DNA of 61,817 nt from Phycisphaerae bacterium (GCA_018052735.1 JAGPMT010000013.1:1-61817), one strand, 5' to 3'. Positions 32,933 to 42,107 are shown, counted from the first letter of the stretch. The notes: generated from the sequence alone by a model not told the origin. Made by a program: numbers and translations.

Positions 32933-32957
32933 TGCTGGAAAAAGTGGAGAATTATAA

Positions 32958-33767
32958 ATGAAAAAAAGATCCGCTTTTACTCTTATTGAACTGCTCGTTG
33001 TAATAGCCATCATTGCTCTTCTGCTCAGCGTGATTATACCTGCCTTGCGAAAGGCAAAAACGCAATCCAAAATGGTCGTTTGCAGAAGCAATATGAGAGG
33101 TGTCCAGACAGGTCTGCTGCTGTATCTGGAAGCCAATGACCAAAAGATGTTTCCGTACAGCGGCTGGCTTTGGATAAAGAAACTGGAAGCCCACGTCGGC
33201 GACTTGGACGAGATACGGTATTGTCCTGAAATTGTTGCAGGCGTCGATGCGGCGCTTCAAGCAGCCCAGACAGCCAATGCCAACCGCTGGGGAACCTCGC
33301 GTCAGCCATGGGTCTGGCGGCAGACAGATCCTGTCACCGGACAAATGCTTTATGAGGCCGGGGGATTAGGATTTAACGGCTGGCTGTATGGAAATGTAAA
33401 TACATGGGTGCCGGCAGGCATGGAAAACTATCCATACAAAACGATGTCCGAAGTTACAAGCCCCAGCAAAACACCCGTTTTTGCCGATGAAAACTGGGTT
33501 GATTCGTGGCCGCGAAATACAAATCAACTGCATCCCAACCTTCTGTCCGATCCGCAAACCTACTACAACACGGGGGATACCACAGGCGGCACATCCGACT
33601 ACGCAATGGGACGTTTTCTGGTCAATCGGCACTTCAATCTGCGAATTAATATTTCCTTCATTGATGGTCATGTCGAAATGATTGATATGAAAGACCTTTG
33701 GACATTGGCTTGGCATCGCGGAGCAAAGCCGAATTTTTCCATTACCCTGCCCAAAGCGAAAAACTAA
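32958..33767 (+). CDS. Type IV pseudopilin-like protein 1 (H-X-DG family)
   Basis: The 269-residue protein has a 6-residue leader ending in Ala before FTLIELLVVIAIIALLL, the prepilin-peptidase site and N-terminal helix. The remainder is a Trp- and Asn-rich beta domain. Near residue 225 it has His followed 10 residues later by DGHVE, one residue more than in the two neighbours. Such proteins are exported through type II or pilus-like machinery and occur in large numbers in Planctomycetota and relatives. The exact role of each is unknown. It is the first of three tandem paralogues. Confidence 0.85.
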   Translation: MKKRSAFTLIELLVVIAIIALLLSVIIPALRKAKTQSKMVVCRSNMRGVQTGLLLYLEANDQKMFPYSGWLWIKKLEAHVGDLDEIRYCPEIVAGVDAALQAAQTANANRWGTSRQPWVWRQTDPVTGQMLYEAGGLGFNGWLYGNVNTWVPAGMENYPYKTMSEVTSPSKTPVFADENWVDSWPRNTNQLHPNLLSDPQTYYNTGDTTGGTSDYAMGRFLVNRHFNLRINISFIDGHVEMIDMKDLWTLAWHRGAKPNFSITLPKAKN

Positions 33768-33894
33768 CGCAGCTTTGAAAGATACCGCCCTGTTTATTTC
33801 AATAGGCAGTTCTTGTATTGCATCATTTAAGGTATTATATATCTGCTTATGCTTTATATTCAGCGCGTTTGCAAATTTTCAGCAAAGCATCTGC

Positions 33895-33923
33895 TTGCTT
33901 TCTTGCAGATAAGCCTATATAAT
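33895..33923 (+). promoter_or_regulatory. Sigma70-type promoter for pseudopilin gene 2
   Basis: TTGCTT (33895-33900), a 17-base spacer and TATAAT (33918-33923) lie 56 bases before the ATG at 33979. Confidence 0.75.
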
Positions 33924-33978
33924 GGTTTAGCAAACGCTTTATAAACAATCATACTGCCAAAAACCGGAGACTATAAAA

Positions 33979-34848
33979 ATGAAGAAACATTCTGCCTTCA
34001 CATTAATCGAACTCCTCGTTGTAATTGCCATTATCGCTTTGCTGCTTGCTATTATCCTGCCGGGTTTGCGGGCTGCCAAGGAATTAGCATCCGGCGTGGT
34101 CTGTCAGAACAACCTCAAACAGCTGAATCTGGCATGGACATCGTATTATAACGACAACAACAGTCTGCTGGTGGGCGGTTCAAATTATTACAGCGGGACA
34201 CGGGCCACTCCCTACCGCTGGGTTGAGCCGCCGCTGCTGAAAGACACAGACAATCCCGAATTTGTGGGCATTGCACCGATGGCTCAGTATTCGCTTCAGA
34301 CCCGCAAAAACGGGATTCGTGCAGGCAAACTGTTCCCCTACACGCAGGATGAAGAATTGTATCACTGCCCCGGCGACCGGAATATCACCAAGCTGGAACC
34401 CGAAGCTATTTACCGAAGCTATGCCATTACAGGTCTAATGAACGGGGAAGACTTTATTGACCGCTACGCGGGCCTGTACTCGCCGATACGAACCCAGCGA
34501 ACCGCTATTGGAAAGACCCTGAATGTAGTAATTAAGTTTTCGGAAGTCCGCGCTCCGGGCAATAAAATTGTCTTTATGGAAGAAGATGTCGCCAGCAAAG
34601 CTACAAAGCAGTACTATAATGCAGGCGGATTTGTTTTATTGGGCGGCGGAGCGTTTGCATGGTGGGATTGGCCGGCCTATTACCACAACGACAGTAGCAC
34701 CATTGGTTTTGCTGACGGTCATGCCGAGCGGCATCGCTGGCGTGATTCCGATACGCTGAATCTGATAAAGGAAGGCAAGGCGGATCCGGATCCGGTCAAT
34801 AACCAAGACCTGCAATGGCTGGTACAGGGGTATATGCCCAAGCCCTGA
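33979..34848 (+). CDS. Type IV pseudopilin-like protein 2 (H-X9-DG family)
   Basis: The 289-residue paralogue begins MKKHSA before FTLIELLVVIAIIALLL, then CQNNLKQLNLAWTSYYNDN, the helix-to-sheet junction typical of the family. The H-X9-DG motif is at about residue 236 (YHNDSSTIGFADGHAERH). The conserved C-terminal domain suggests a secreted or surface pseudopilin rather than a fibre subunit. It has its own consensus promoter and lies 45 bases before the third paralogue, so those two are probably co-transcribed. Confidence 0.88.
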   Translation: MKKHSAFTLIELLVVIAIIALLLAIILPGLRAAKELASGVVCQNNLKQLNLAWTSYYNDNNSLLVGGSNYYSGTRATPYRWVEPPLLKDTDNPEFVGIAPMAQYSLQTRKNGIRAGKLFPYTQDEELYHCPGDRNITKLEPEAIYRSYAITGLMNGEDFIDRYAGLYSPIRTQRTAIGKTLNVVIKFSEVRAPGNKIVFMEEDVASKATKQYYNAGGFVLLGGGAFAWWDWPAYYHNDSSTIGFADGHAERHRWRDSDTLNLIKEGKADPDPVNNQDLQWLVQGYMPKP

Positions 34849-34893
34849 GGCTCATCCACACATTCACGAATAGCAGATGACGAGAGATGAAGA

Positions 34894-35760
34894 ATGAAAA
34901 GAAATCGTGCCTTTACACTCATTGAGCTGCTGGTCGTGATTGCCATCATCGCCCTGCTGTTAAGCGTGGTCATTCCTGCAATGAAGAATGCCAAACGGCT
35001 TGCGGCAGCGGCTGTTTGTCTGTCCAACGAAGGGCAGATGGTTAAAGCGTGGCTTATGTATGCCGAACAATATGACAGCAAATTTGTCGACGGCGACACG
35101 TCCGATGATTTGGTCCGGCCGGGCTACACCAACTACGGAAGCGGATATGTCTGGAACTGGGTTGGACGGCCCATGGGACCGGCCAAACAAGATATCAACG
35201 ACACGCTGGAAGACAAATTCCGCGGCTTCGAGGCAGGAGGTTTATGGCCGTTTATTCAGGCGCCGAAGGCCTACCATTGCCCTGCGGATTTGCGCCATTT
35301 GAGACGTGCCGTTTATCCCTATAACAGCACAACCGGCAATCCTCCGGGATTGTGGATCGGCGGCTATCGGACCTATTCCATCGGAAAGGTTTTGTCTGTC
35401 CGGCCCGCAAGCGGTTCGGGGGAAGACCGGGTTACTGTTTCAAAAGTATCGGAAATCGTCAACACCTCCGCAAAGATTGTCTTTCTGGAAGAAACCGACG
35501 GCTACGGCTGGAATCACCGAACATGGAATATGAATCTGCTGAGCCCGCAATGGGTGGACCCGTTTGCTATCCTGCACAACGACAGCAGCACATTCGCGTA
35601 TGCGGACGGCCATGCAGACCGACACAAATGGGTGGACCAGCAGACGCGGGATATGGCCAAAGCTCAGCAGAAGGGCTGGTCGGCGGTGGATCCCAAAACC
35701 GGCTCAACGCAGGATTACGACTGGTTCAAGCGGTCGTACATGCCCAAACAGTTCAAATAG
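34894..35760 (+). CDS. Type IV pseudopilin-like protein 3 (H-X9-DG family)
   Basis: The 288-residue paralogue starts MKRNRA before FTLIELLVVIAIIALLL, with CLSNEGQMVKAWLMYAEQYDS after the helix and H-X9-DG at about residue 228 (LHNDSSTFAYADGHADRH). It shares with protein 2 the C-terminal run YMPK. All three neighbours have Ala rather than Gly before the cleavage point. It is followed after 58 bases by the archease gene, with no terminator seen between them. Confidence 0.88.
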   Translation: MKRNRAFTLIELLVVIAIIALLLSVVIPAMKNAKRLAAAAVCLSNEGQMVKAWLMYAEQYDSKFVDGDTSDDLVRPGYTNYGSGYVWNWVGRPMGPAKQDINDTLEDKFRGFEAGGLWPFIQAPKAYHCPADLRHLRRAVYPYNSTTGNPPGLWIGGYRTYSIGKVLSVRPASGSGEDRVTVSKVSEIVNTSAKIVFLEETDGYGWNHRTWNMNLLSPQWVDPFAILHNDSSTFAYADGHADRHKWVDQQTRDMAKAQQKGWSAVDPKTGSTQDYDWFKRSYMPKQFK

Positions 35761-35818
35761 TTGTTAATCCCGCCGCCATCCGGCAGCTGCTGGCCGGCAG
35801 CTGTGTACAGGATTCAAT

Positions 35819-36229
35819 ATGTGGGAGCATTTTCATCATCAGGCGGATATCGGCATCCGGGGAATCGGACAAACACTGGACGAGGCGTTTGCCGAAGGGG
35901 CTACTGCTTTGATGGCCGTTATTTGTTCGCCGCAGCAGGTTCGGCCGGAAAAAGAGGTTGACATTTGCTGCCACTGCGACGAAAAAGACCTTCTGTTTGC
36001 CGACTGGATTAATGCATTGATTTATGAGATGGACGTTCGGAAGATGCTGTTCGGCCGCTTTGAGGTGCACATTGAAGACAGCTGTCTCAAAGCCAAGGCG
36101 TGGGGAGAACCGACGGACCCGAACCGTCACGAAACGGCGGTTGAAGTCAAGGCCGCTACCTATATGGAATTGAAGGTGTACCAAAATCCGGCTGGTCTCT
36201 GGATTGCCCAGTGTGTTGTGGATGTCTGA
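35819..36229 (+). CDS. Archease (RtcB cofactor)
   Basis: The 136-residue protein shows HQADIGIRGIGQTLDEAFAEGATALM, the acidic metal-binding N-terminus of archease, and FADWINALIYEMDVRKML in the middle. Archease accelerates guanylylation of the RNA ligase RtcB and widens its nucleotide use. The adjacent rtcB gene 15 bases downstream supports the assignment. Confidence 0.9.
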   Translation: MWEHFHHQADIGIRGIGQTLDEAFAEGATALMAVICSPQQVRPEKEVDICCHCDEKDLLFADWINALIYEMDVRKMLFGRFEVHIEDSCLKAKAWGEPTDPNRHETAVEVKAATYMELKVYQNPAGLWIAQCVVDV

Positions 36230-36244
36230 AAAAGGACGGTACAA

Positions 36245-37675
36245 ATGGATAGAAAACTGGTTAAGCGCCGAGGGGAGTACATATGGCTGCTGGAGCGAAG
36301 CGGGCCGATGCATGTGGACGGCATTATCTTCGCTTCCGAAGAATTAATCAGCCAGATGGATGATATGGTTGCCCAGCAGGTTCGCAATGTCGCATCGCTT
36401 CCGGGCATTGTGGAAGGCTCGTTTGCAATGCCCGATGCACATTGGGGGTACGGTTTCTGCATCGGCGGCGTAGCGGCTTTTGACCCTCAGGAAGGCGGCA
36501 TTATCAGTGCCGGCGGGGTCGGATTTGATATTGCCTGCGGGGTGCGTACGCTGCACACAGGGCTTAAAGAAGACCAGCTGCAGGGGCTGTGCCCGACGCT
36601 GGCGGAATCGCTGTTCCGGCATATTCCTGCAGGCGTCGGCAGCACAGGCAGCCTGCGGCTGACCAAGAGCCGTTTGGATGAGGTGCTGGCCGGCGGCGCC
36701 CGATGGGCGGTGGAAAACGGATTCGGGGACAAAGACGACCTGCGCTTTATCGAGGCCGGCGGCTGCATCCACGGTGCGGATCCGGCCTGCGTTTCGGATG
36801 AGGCCAAAAAGCGTCAGCTGGAGGAAATGGGCACACTGGGTTCGGGCAATCATTATCTTGAAATCCAAAAGGTTGTTGAGATTTACGACAAGCCGACAGC
36901 GGAAGCATTCGGAATTCAGGAAGGCGATATCAAAGTCAGCATCCATTGCGGCTCGCGCGGATTAGGACATCAGATTGGAACCGATTATCTCAAAAAAATG
37001 GCACAAGCGGCCAAACAGCACCATATCAACCTTCCGGAGCGGGAACTGGCCTGTGCGCCGCTGTCTTCCTCGGTCGGCAGGCAGTATCTGGGGGCCATGC
37101 GGTCCGGCATTAATTGTGCGCTGGCCAATCGGCAGATTCTGACGCATTTGGTGCGGGAGGTTTTTGAGCAAGTCTGCCCCAAAGCAGATATCCGCCTGCT
37201 TTATGATGTATCGCACAACACCTGTCAGGAAGAAGAACATCCCGTTGACGGGACAATAAAAAAATTGTTTGTTCACCGCAAGGGAGCCACACGTGCCTGG
37301 GGACCGGGCCGCAGTGAACTGCCGTCCGAATACCGGCCATTCGGTCAGCCGGTTCTGATTGGAGGTACAATGGGCACAAGCTCGTACATTTTGGCAGGCA
37401 CCGCCGAAGGCCGGCGGCTGGCGTTCGAATCGGCCTGCCACGGCGCCGGACGCAGCATGAGCCGCAACGCCGCCACCAAGCAGTATAACGCCAAAGACAT
37501 CATCGGCCGGCTGGCGCATCAGGGCGTTCTCATCCGCAGCCGGTCGATGCGGGGCATTGCAGAAGAAGCCCCGCAGGCCTATAAAGATGTCAGCCAAGTG
37601 GTCGAAGCCACCCACCGGGCGGGGCTGGCCAGAAAGGTCGCCAAACTCATCCCGCTTGTCTGTGTCAAGGGATAA
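36245..37675 (+). CDS. rtcB: RNA-splicing ligase RtcB
   Basis: RtcB joins 2',3'-cyclic phosphate or 3'-phosphate RNA ends to 5'-OH ends using GTP and manganese. The 476-residue protein keeps the metal ligands Asp95 and Cys98 (FDIACGVR), His203 (GNHYLE), His234 (SIHCGSRG) and His324 (VSHN). His399 in SACHGAGR is the residue that becomes guanylylated. AAAAAGGACGG precedes the ATG. It forms a two-gene unit with archease. The RNA cyclase RtcA and the regulator RtcR are absent here, so the role is presumably tRNA or rRNA repair. Confidence 0.95.
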   Translation: MDRKLVKRRGEYIWLLERSGPMHVDGIIFASEELISQMDDMVAQQVRNVASLPGIVEGSFAMPDAHWGYGFCIGGVAAFDPQEGGIISAGGVGFDIACGVRTLHTGLKEDQLQGLCPTLAESLFRHIPAGVGSTGSLRLTKSRLDEVLAGGARWAVENGFGDKDDLRFIEAGGCIHGADPACVSDEAKKRQLEEMGTLGSGNHYLEIQKVVEIYDKPTAEAFGIQEGDIKVSIHCGSRGLGHQIGTDYLKKMAQAAKQHHINLPERELACAPLSSSVGRQYLGAMRSGINCALANRQILTHLVREVFEQVCPKADIRLLYDVSHNTCQEEEHPVDGTIKKLFVHRKGATRAWGPGRSELPSEYRPFGQPVLIGGTMGTSSYILAGTAEGRRLAFESACHGAGRSMSRNAATKQYNAKDIIGRLAHQGVLIRSRSMRGIAEEAPQAYKDVSQVVEATHRAGLARKVAKLIPLVCVKG

Positions 37676-37801
37676 TTATCCCGCAAAACAACGACCGAAA
37701 ACGCCGATCGCCTTCTGCCGGCAAGAGACTTTACGCAGTCCAATCTGTCTGCCTGTGCGGATTTGCATTTTAAGGTCTCTGCGCCGGCCGGCGGCTGCTG
37801 C

Positions 37802-37830
37802 TTGACAGGGCCTTCCGGTTCTTGTAGATT
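37802..37830 (+). promoter_or_regulatory. Promoter for the kinase-like gene
   Basis: TTGACA (37802-37807), a 17-base spacer and TAGATT (37825-37830) lie 52 bases before the TTG start. Confidence 0.6.
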
Positions 37831-37882
37831 GCCTGTCTGCCAAGATGTGTTGGCTTCGGCATAAAAGAAAGGACACCGTCTA

Positions 37883-38674
37883 TTGAAGCGTTTGCGAAAT
37901 GATATGTATGCCTGCGGACAGTCGGGACTTCCGCAGGCGATTTACTTAAACGGTCAGAAATGGACATTGGAGACCGTGTTCAAACATGATTTTTTCGCCT
38001 GCACCGGCCGCTATCAATGCCACCTAAGCACGGAGAAGGTTGTTTTGAAAATCAGCCGCCTGCAGTCTTTTTTCGGTATTCCGTGTGCATGGCTGGGGCG
38101 GATGCTGCGCAATCACGAATTGACTATCCTGCGGCATCTGGCGGATATTGAAGAGGTGCCGCATATCATCAGGTCCTTTGGGCATAATGGGTTTCTTTAT
38201 TATTTCATTGAAGGCCAATCGCTCGATGAAAAACCGGCTGTGCCGGATGACTTTTTCTCACGGCTTCGTGCGCTGCTTGCTGCTATTCACAAGCGGGATG
38301 TTTGTTATATCGACCTCAACAAGCGGGGCAATATTCTGCTGGGCAAAGACGGCCGGCCGCATCTGATTGATTTTCAAATTTCACTGCATTTGCCCGGCAG
38401 GTGGTGCCGCTTTCTCCGCACCGCCATTCAGCGGGAGGATATGTATCATCTTCTGAAGCACCATCGCAAATTTCGTCCGGATTTGCTGACTCCAGAAGAG
38501 ACCCAGCGCTCGCGGCAGCCCAGCGGCCTGATTCGCCTGCACCGTTTAGCGGCGCATCCTTATCGACAGATTCGAAGAGCCCTGTTTCGGTTTCTGTACA
38601 AAAGCCGTATTTTAACTCCGGATGACAGCCACCATCGTACGCCCGAAAACGACCCTAACCGTTTTCTCCAGTAA
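37883..38674 (+). CDS. Small protein-kinase-fold protein (RIO/lipopolysaccharide-kinase type)
   Basis: The 263-residue protein has a kinase core: a lysine in VVLKISR (Lys56), an acidic helix residue in NHELTIL (Glu79), a catalytic loop YIDLNKRGN (Asp144 and Asn150) and LIDFQ (Asp163). The usual DFG is DFQ, as in bacterial heptose or Kdo kinase-like proteins. The basic C-terminus is rich in Arg and His. The start is TTG 37883 with GAAAGGA upstream, while an internal ATG at 37904 is a weaker choice. Phosphorylation of lipid A core sugar is one likely role. Confidence 0.72.
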   Translation: MKRLRNDMYACGQSGLPQAIYLNGQKWTLETVFKHDFFACTGRYQCHLSTEKVVLKISRLQSFFGIPCAWLGRMLRNHELTILRHLADIEEVPHIIRSFGHNGFLYYFIEGQSLDEKPAVPDDFFSRLRALLAAIHKRDVCYIDLNKRGNILLGKDGRPHLIDFQISLHLPGRWCRFLRTAIQREDMYHLLKHHRKFRPDLLTPEETQRSRQPSGLIRLHRLAAHPYRQIRRALFRFLYKSRILTPDDSHHRTPENDPNRFLQ

Positions 38675-38707
38675 TGCCTGCTGCCGGCAAAACACGCGAC
38701 AAAACAT

Positions 38708-38735
38708 TTGCTTTGAGGTCTTTTTTGGATATAAT
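38708..38735 (+). promoter_or_regulatory. Promoter for the glycyl radical enzyme unit
   Basis: TTGCTT (38708-38713), a 16-base spacer and a perfect TATAAT (38730-38735) lie 37 bases before the TTG start of the activase gene. Confidence 0.72.
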
Positions 38736-38772
38736 TTAACCCGATTGGCTTTCGGGGAAAGGAATTTAACCA

Positions 38773-39696
38773 TTGAATCTATCCAGTAAAAATCAGCTGC
38801 AGGGGATGATTTTTGACATCAAAAAGTACGCCATTCACGATGGGCCGGGCATTCGTACAACCGTCTTTTTCAAGGGCTGTCCGCTGCGGTGCAGCTGGTG
38901 TCATAATCCGGAAAGCTGGTCGGACAAGCTGGAACTGATGTTTCGTGCTGCCCGCTGTGTACGGTGCGGCCGCTGTGCACAGGCGTGTCCGCACGGGGCC
39001 ATTCGGATGGACGGCCTTCCTGTTACGGATGGCTCAGTTTGCCGCCAATGCGGAGCCTGTATTCCTGTTTGCGGACAGCAGGCGCGGGAAATCGCCGGCA
39101 GAAAGGTCGGTGTCGGCCAGATAATGGACGAAATTCTCAAAGATGTCATTTTTTATGATGACTCCGGCGGCGGCGTAACCTTCTCAGGGGGGGAACCCCT
39201 GATGCAGCCGGAATTTTTGGAAGCTCTGTTAGAAGAATGCAGAAACCGGGAGATTCATACAGCAGTCGATACATCCTGCTTTGCACCGCAGAGTGTGCTG
39301 AAAAAGATTATCCCGCTAACAGACCTTTTTTTGTGTGATATCAAGCACCTTGATTCTGAAAAGCATAAGCGTTTTACAGGTGTTGACAACAAGCAAATCC
39401 TGACAAACATTCGCTTTTTAGTCGAAAACGGCTGCACCATCATTGTTCGGATACCTGTTATCCCGGGTTTTAATGATACGGCTGAGGCGGTGGATGCGAT
39501 TGCCCGATTTGTAAAAACGATGAACACTATTCACCAGATTGACCTTTTGCCGTATAATAGCGGAGGCGTATCCAAAGCTCAGCGTCTTGGCGGCAGGATC
39601 CAGATTCTTCACGGACGCCGGCCTGATAAAGAGCTGATGGCTGAACTGGAAAATTGTGTTCGACAATACGGATTAAAAACAACTATAGGCGGATGA
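38773..39696 (+). CDS. Glycyl radical enzyme activase (PflA/HypE-like)
   Basis: The 307-residue radical SAM enzyme generates the glycyl radical on its partner. The SAM cluster motif is Cys36-x3-Cys40-x2-Cys43 (GCPLRCSWCHNPES). An inserted two-cluster ferredoxin domain has Cys62, Cys65, Cys68 and Cys72, then Cys90, Cys93, Cys96 and Cys100, as in activases of dehydratase-type enzymes. GGGVTFSGGEPL is the SAM-binding segment. It starts at TTG 38773 with AAAGGAA upstream, and its stop overlaps an ATG of the partner gene (ATGA at 39693). The enzyme requires anaerobic conditions. Confidence 0.92.
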   Translation: MNLSSKNQLQGMIFDIKKYAIHDGPGIRTTVFFKGCPLRCSWCHNPESWSDKLELMFRAARCVRCGRCAQACPHGAIRMDGLPVTDGSVCRQCGACIPVCGQQAREIAGRKVGVGQIMDEILKDVIFYDDSGGGVTFSGGEPLMQPEFLEALLEECRNREIHTAVDTSCFAPQSVLKKIIPLTDLFLCDIKHLDSEKHKRFTGVDNKQILTNIRFLVENGCTIIVRIPVIPGFNDTAEAVDAIARFVKTMNTIHQIDLLPYNSGGVSKAQRLGGRIQILHGRRPDKELMAELENCVRQYGLKTTIGG

Positions 39697-39698
39697 TT

Positions 39699-42059
39699 AT
39701 GAACGAGCGGGTACGAAAACTGCGTGACCAAAGTGTAAATACAAAACCCTATATCAGTGCGGAACGGGCTGTGCTGATAACGGATTTTTACCAAAGCGGA
39801 ATAGCCCTGCAGGTATCTGCGCCGGTCCTGCGGGGAATGGCGCTGAAGCATATTATGGAGCACAAGTCGCTGTGCATCAATGACGGGGAGTTGATTGTCG
39901 GCGAGCGGGGACCCGCCCCCAAAGCCACACCCACGTATCCTGAGCTGTGCTGTCATACACTGGAAGACTTCGAGGCGATGAGCCGGCGGCAGCGTACGTC
40001 ATTTGATGTCAGCGACGACGTCAAACAGGTGTATGCAGAAAAAATCATCCCCTTCTGGAAAGGCAAAACCATCCGGGAAAAGGTGTTTGCTTCGATGCAT
40101 GAGGCATGGCACAAAGCCTTTGAGGCGGGTGTTTTTACAGAGTTTATGGAGCAGCGGGCGCCGGGGCATGCCATTCTTGACGATAAAATCTACAAGCGCG
40201 GGCTGCTGGATCTTCAGGATGATATACGCCAGTCGCTGCGTCAGCTGGATTATTTCAACGATCCCCGTGCGTACGAAAAAGAGCAGGAATTGAAGGGCAT
40301 GAGTCTGGCCATTGATGCGGTCCTGACGCTGGCCCGCCGGTATTCCGAAGAATGTGCAAAATTGGCCCAACAGCAGACGGATCCCCAGCGCCGAAGCGAG
40401 CTGGAGAAAATGGCCGCCATCTGCCGGCATGTTCCGGCCTATGCCCCGCGCACCTTCCACGAGGCCCTGCAGGCATACTGGTTTGTGCATCTGGGAGTCA
40501 TTACGGAATTGAACGTGTGGGATTCCTACAATCCCGGCCGGTTGGATCAGCACCTTTGGCCGTTCTACCAGAAGGAAATCGGCGAAGGCACACTGACCCG
40601 AGAGCAGGCCAAAGAGCTGCTGGAATGCTTCTGGGTCAAATTCAACAACCAGCCGGCCCCGCCGAAGGTCGGCATTACGGAGGAGCAAAGCGGCACCTAT
40701 ACCGACTTTGCCCTGATCAATATCGGCGGGGTCGATCCGCAAACGGGAGCTGATGCGGTCAATGATGTGTCGTATCTGATGCTGGATGTGGTCGAAGAAA
40801 TGCGTCTGGTGCAGCCCAGCGCCTGCATTCAAATCAGTGCCAAAAATCCCGACCGCTTCCTCAAGCGCGCCTGCAAGGTCATTCGCTGCGGCTTTGGACA
40901 GCCGTCGGTTTTCAATACCGATGTGATTGTCCGCGAAATGCTCCACCACGGCAAAAGCATGGTCGACGCCCGCAGCGGAGGTCCCAGCGGCTGCGTCGAG
41001 ACCAGTGCCTTCGGCAAAGAAAGCTGCACGCTGACAGGCTACTGCAACTGGCCGAAGATATTGGAACTGGCCCTCCACAACGGCATTGATCCGCGTACCG
41101 GCATTCAGGTCGGCCCTGCAACCGGCAAGGCCGAAACATTTGACACCTTTGAAAAGCTTCTGGATGCGTACCGGCAGCAGCTGGGGTATTTTATCGACCT
41201 GAAAATACGGGGCAACTGCATCATCGAGCGGATCTATGCCAACTTTATGCCGGCTATGTTTTTATCCGTCCTGACCGACGACTGCATCAAGAAAGGTCTC
41301 AACTACCACAACGGCGGTCCGCGGTACAATTCCACCTATATTCAGGGGGTAGGGCTGGGCACGCTGACCGATGCGCTGGCGGCTGTCAAATACAATGTCT
41401 ATGACAAGAAAACCGTAACCATGGAAACGCTTTTAAAGGCGCTGAAAGCCGATTTCCAAGGATACACCGAACTGCACAATCAGCTGGAAGCCAGCCCCCG
41501 CTACGGCTGCGACAATGACTATGCCGATGAGCTGGCCTTGCGGGTATTCAATATTTACTACGACCTGATTAACGGCCGTCCCAACACCAAAGGCGGGCAC
41601 TACCGCATTAACCTGCTGCCGACAACCGTGCACATTTATTTCGGTCAGATAACCGGCGCCCTGCCCCACGGCCGCAAGGCGGGCTTGCCGCTGTCAGACG
41701 GCATTTCGCCCACGCAGGGCACCCGCTGTCCGGGACCGACCAGCATTATCAAGTCGGCTTCCAAAATCGACCATTCGCGGACAGGCGGAACGCTGCTGAA
41801 TATGAAATTCAATCCGCAGGTGCTGGAGGGGCCGGGGCTTGAAAAACTGGGGCATTTGATTCGCAGTTATTTCAAACTCGACGGCCACCATATTCAGTTT
41901 AATGTCATCCGCAAGGAAACGCTGCTGTCGGCACAGAAAAATCCTGCTGAATACAAAGACCTCATCGTTCGGGTGGCCGGCTACAGCGATTACTTTATCG
42001 ACTTGGGAACCGACCTGCAGAATGAAATTATTGCGCGGACAGAAATGACAGAAATCTAA
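39699..42059 (+). CDS. hypD: Glycyl radical enzyme, trans-4-hydroxy-L-proline dehydratase-like
   Basis: The 786-residue enzyme has the glycyl-radical loop RVAGYSDYF with Gly761 and the thiyl site GPSGCVETSAFG with Cys432 and Glu434. From memory HypD binds its substrate with Phe152, His160, Asp278, Ser334, Asp339, Phe340, Tyr450 and Thr645. The counterparts Phe149, His157, Asp275, Ser331, Asp336, Phe337, Tyr448 and Thr643 are all present with constant offsets of 2-3. HypD removes water from trans-4-hydroxyproline to give pyrroline-5-carboxylate. The starts ATG 39693 and 39699 are both possible, and AGGCGG favours 39699. No P5C reductase is nearby. Confidence 0.78.
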   Translation: MNERVRKLRDQSVNTKPYISAERAVLITDFYQSGIALQVSAPVLRGMALKHIMEHKSLCINDGELIVGERGPAPKATPTYPELCCHTLEDFEAMSRRQRTSFDVSDDVKQVYAEKIIPFWKGKTIREKVFASMHEAWHKAFEAGVFTEFMEQRAPGHAILDDKIYKRGLLDLQDDIRQSLRQLDYFNDPRAYEKEQELKGMSLAIDAVLTLARRYSEECAKLAQQQTDPQRRSELEKMAAICRHVPAYAPRTFHEALQAYWFVHLGVITELNVWDSYNPGRLDQHLWPFYQKEIGEGTLTREQAKELLECFWVKFNNQPAPPKVGITEEQSGTYTDFALINIGGVDPQTGADAVNDVSYLMLDVVEEMRLVQPSACIQISAKNPDRFLKRACKVIRCGFGQPSVFNTDVIVREMLHHGKSMVDARSGGPSGCVETSAFGKESCTLTGYCNWPKILELALHNGIDPRTGIQVGPATGKAETFDTFEKLLDAYRQQLGYFIDLKIRGNCIIERIYANFMPAMFLSVLTDDCIKKGLNYHNGGPRYNSTYIQGVGLGTLTDALAAVKYNVYDKKTVTMETLLKALKADFQGYTELHNQLEASPRYGCDNDYADELALRVFNIYYDLINGRPNTKGGHYRINLLPTTVHIYFGQITGALPHGRKAGLPLSDGISPTQGTRCPGPTSIIKSASKIDHSRTGGTLLNMKFNPQVLEGPGLEKLGHLIRSYFKLDGHHIQFNVIRKETLLSAQKNPAEYKDLIVRVAGYSDYFIDLGTDLQNEIIARTEMTEI

Positions 42060-42107
42060 TCCCCGCACAGGGCCTAAAAAGCCATAGGATGAGGAGAGAG
42101 AACCGGT

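Noticed and set aside
32756-32989. 77-codon frame between the radical SAM gene and pseudopilin 1
   Set aside because: It overlaps both genes, is derived from AT-rich non-coding DNA and has no ribosome binding site.
37676-37882. Possible small gene between rtcB and the kinase gene
   Set aside because: No frame with a start and ribosome binding site was seen. The region is better explained as the promoter of the kinase gene.
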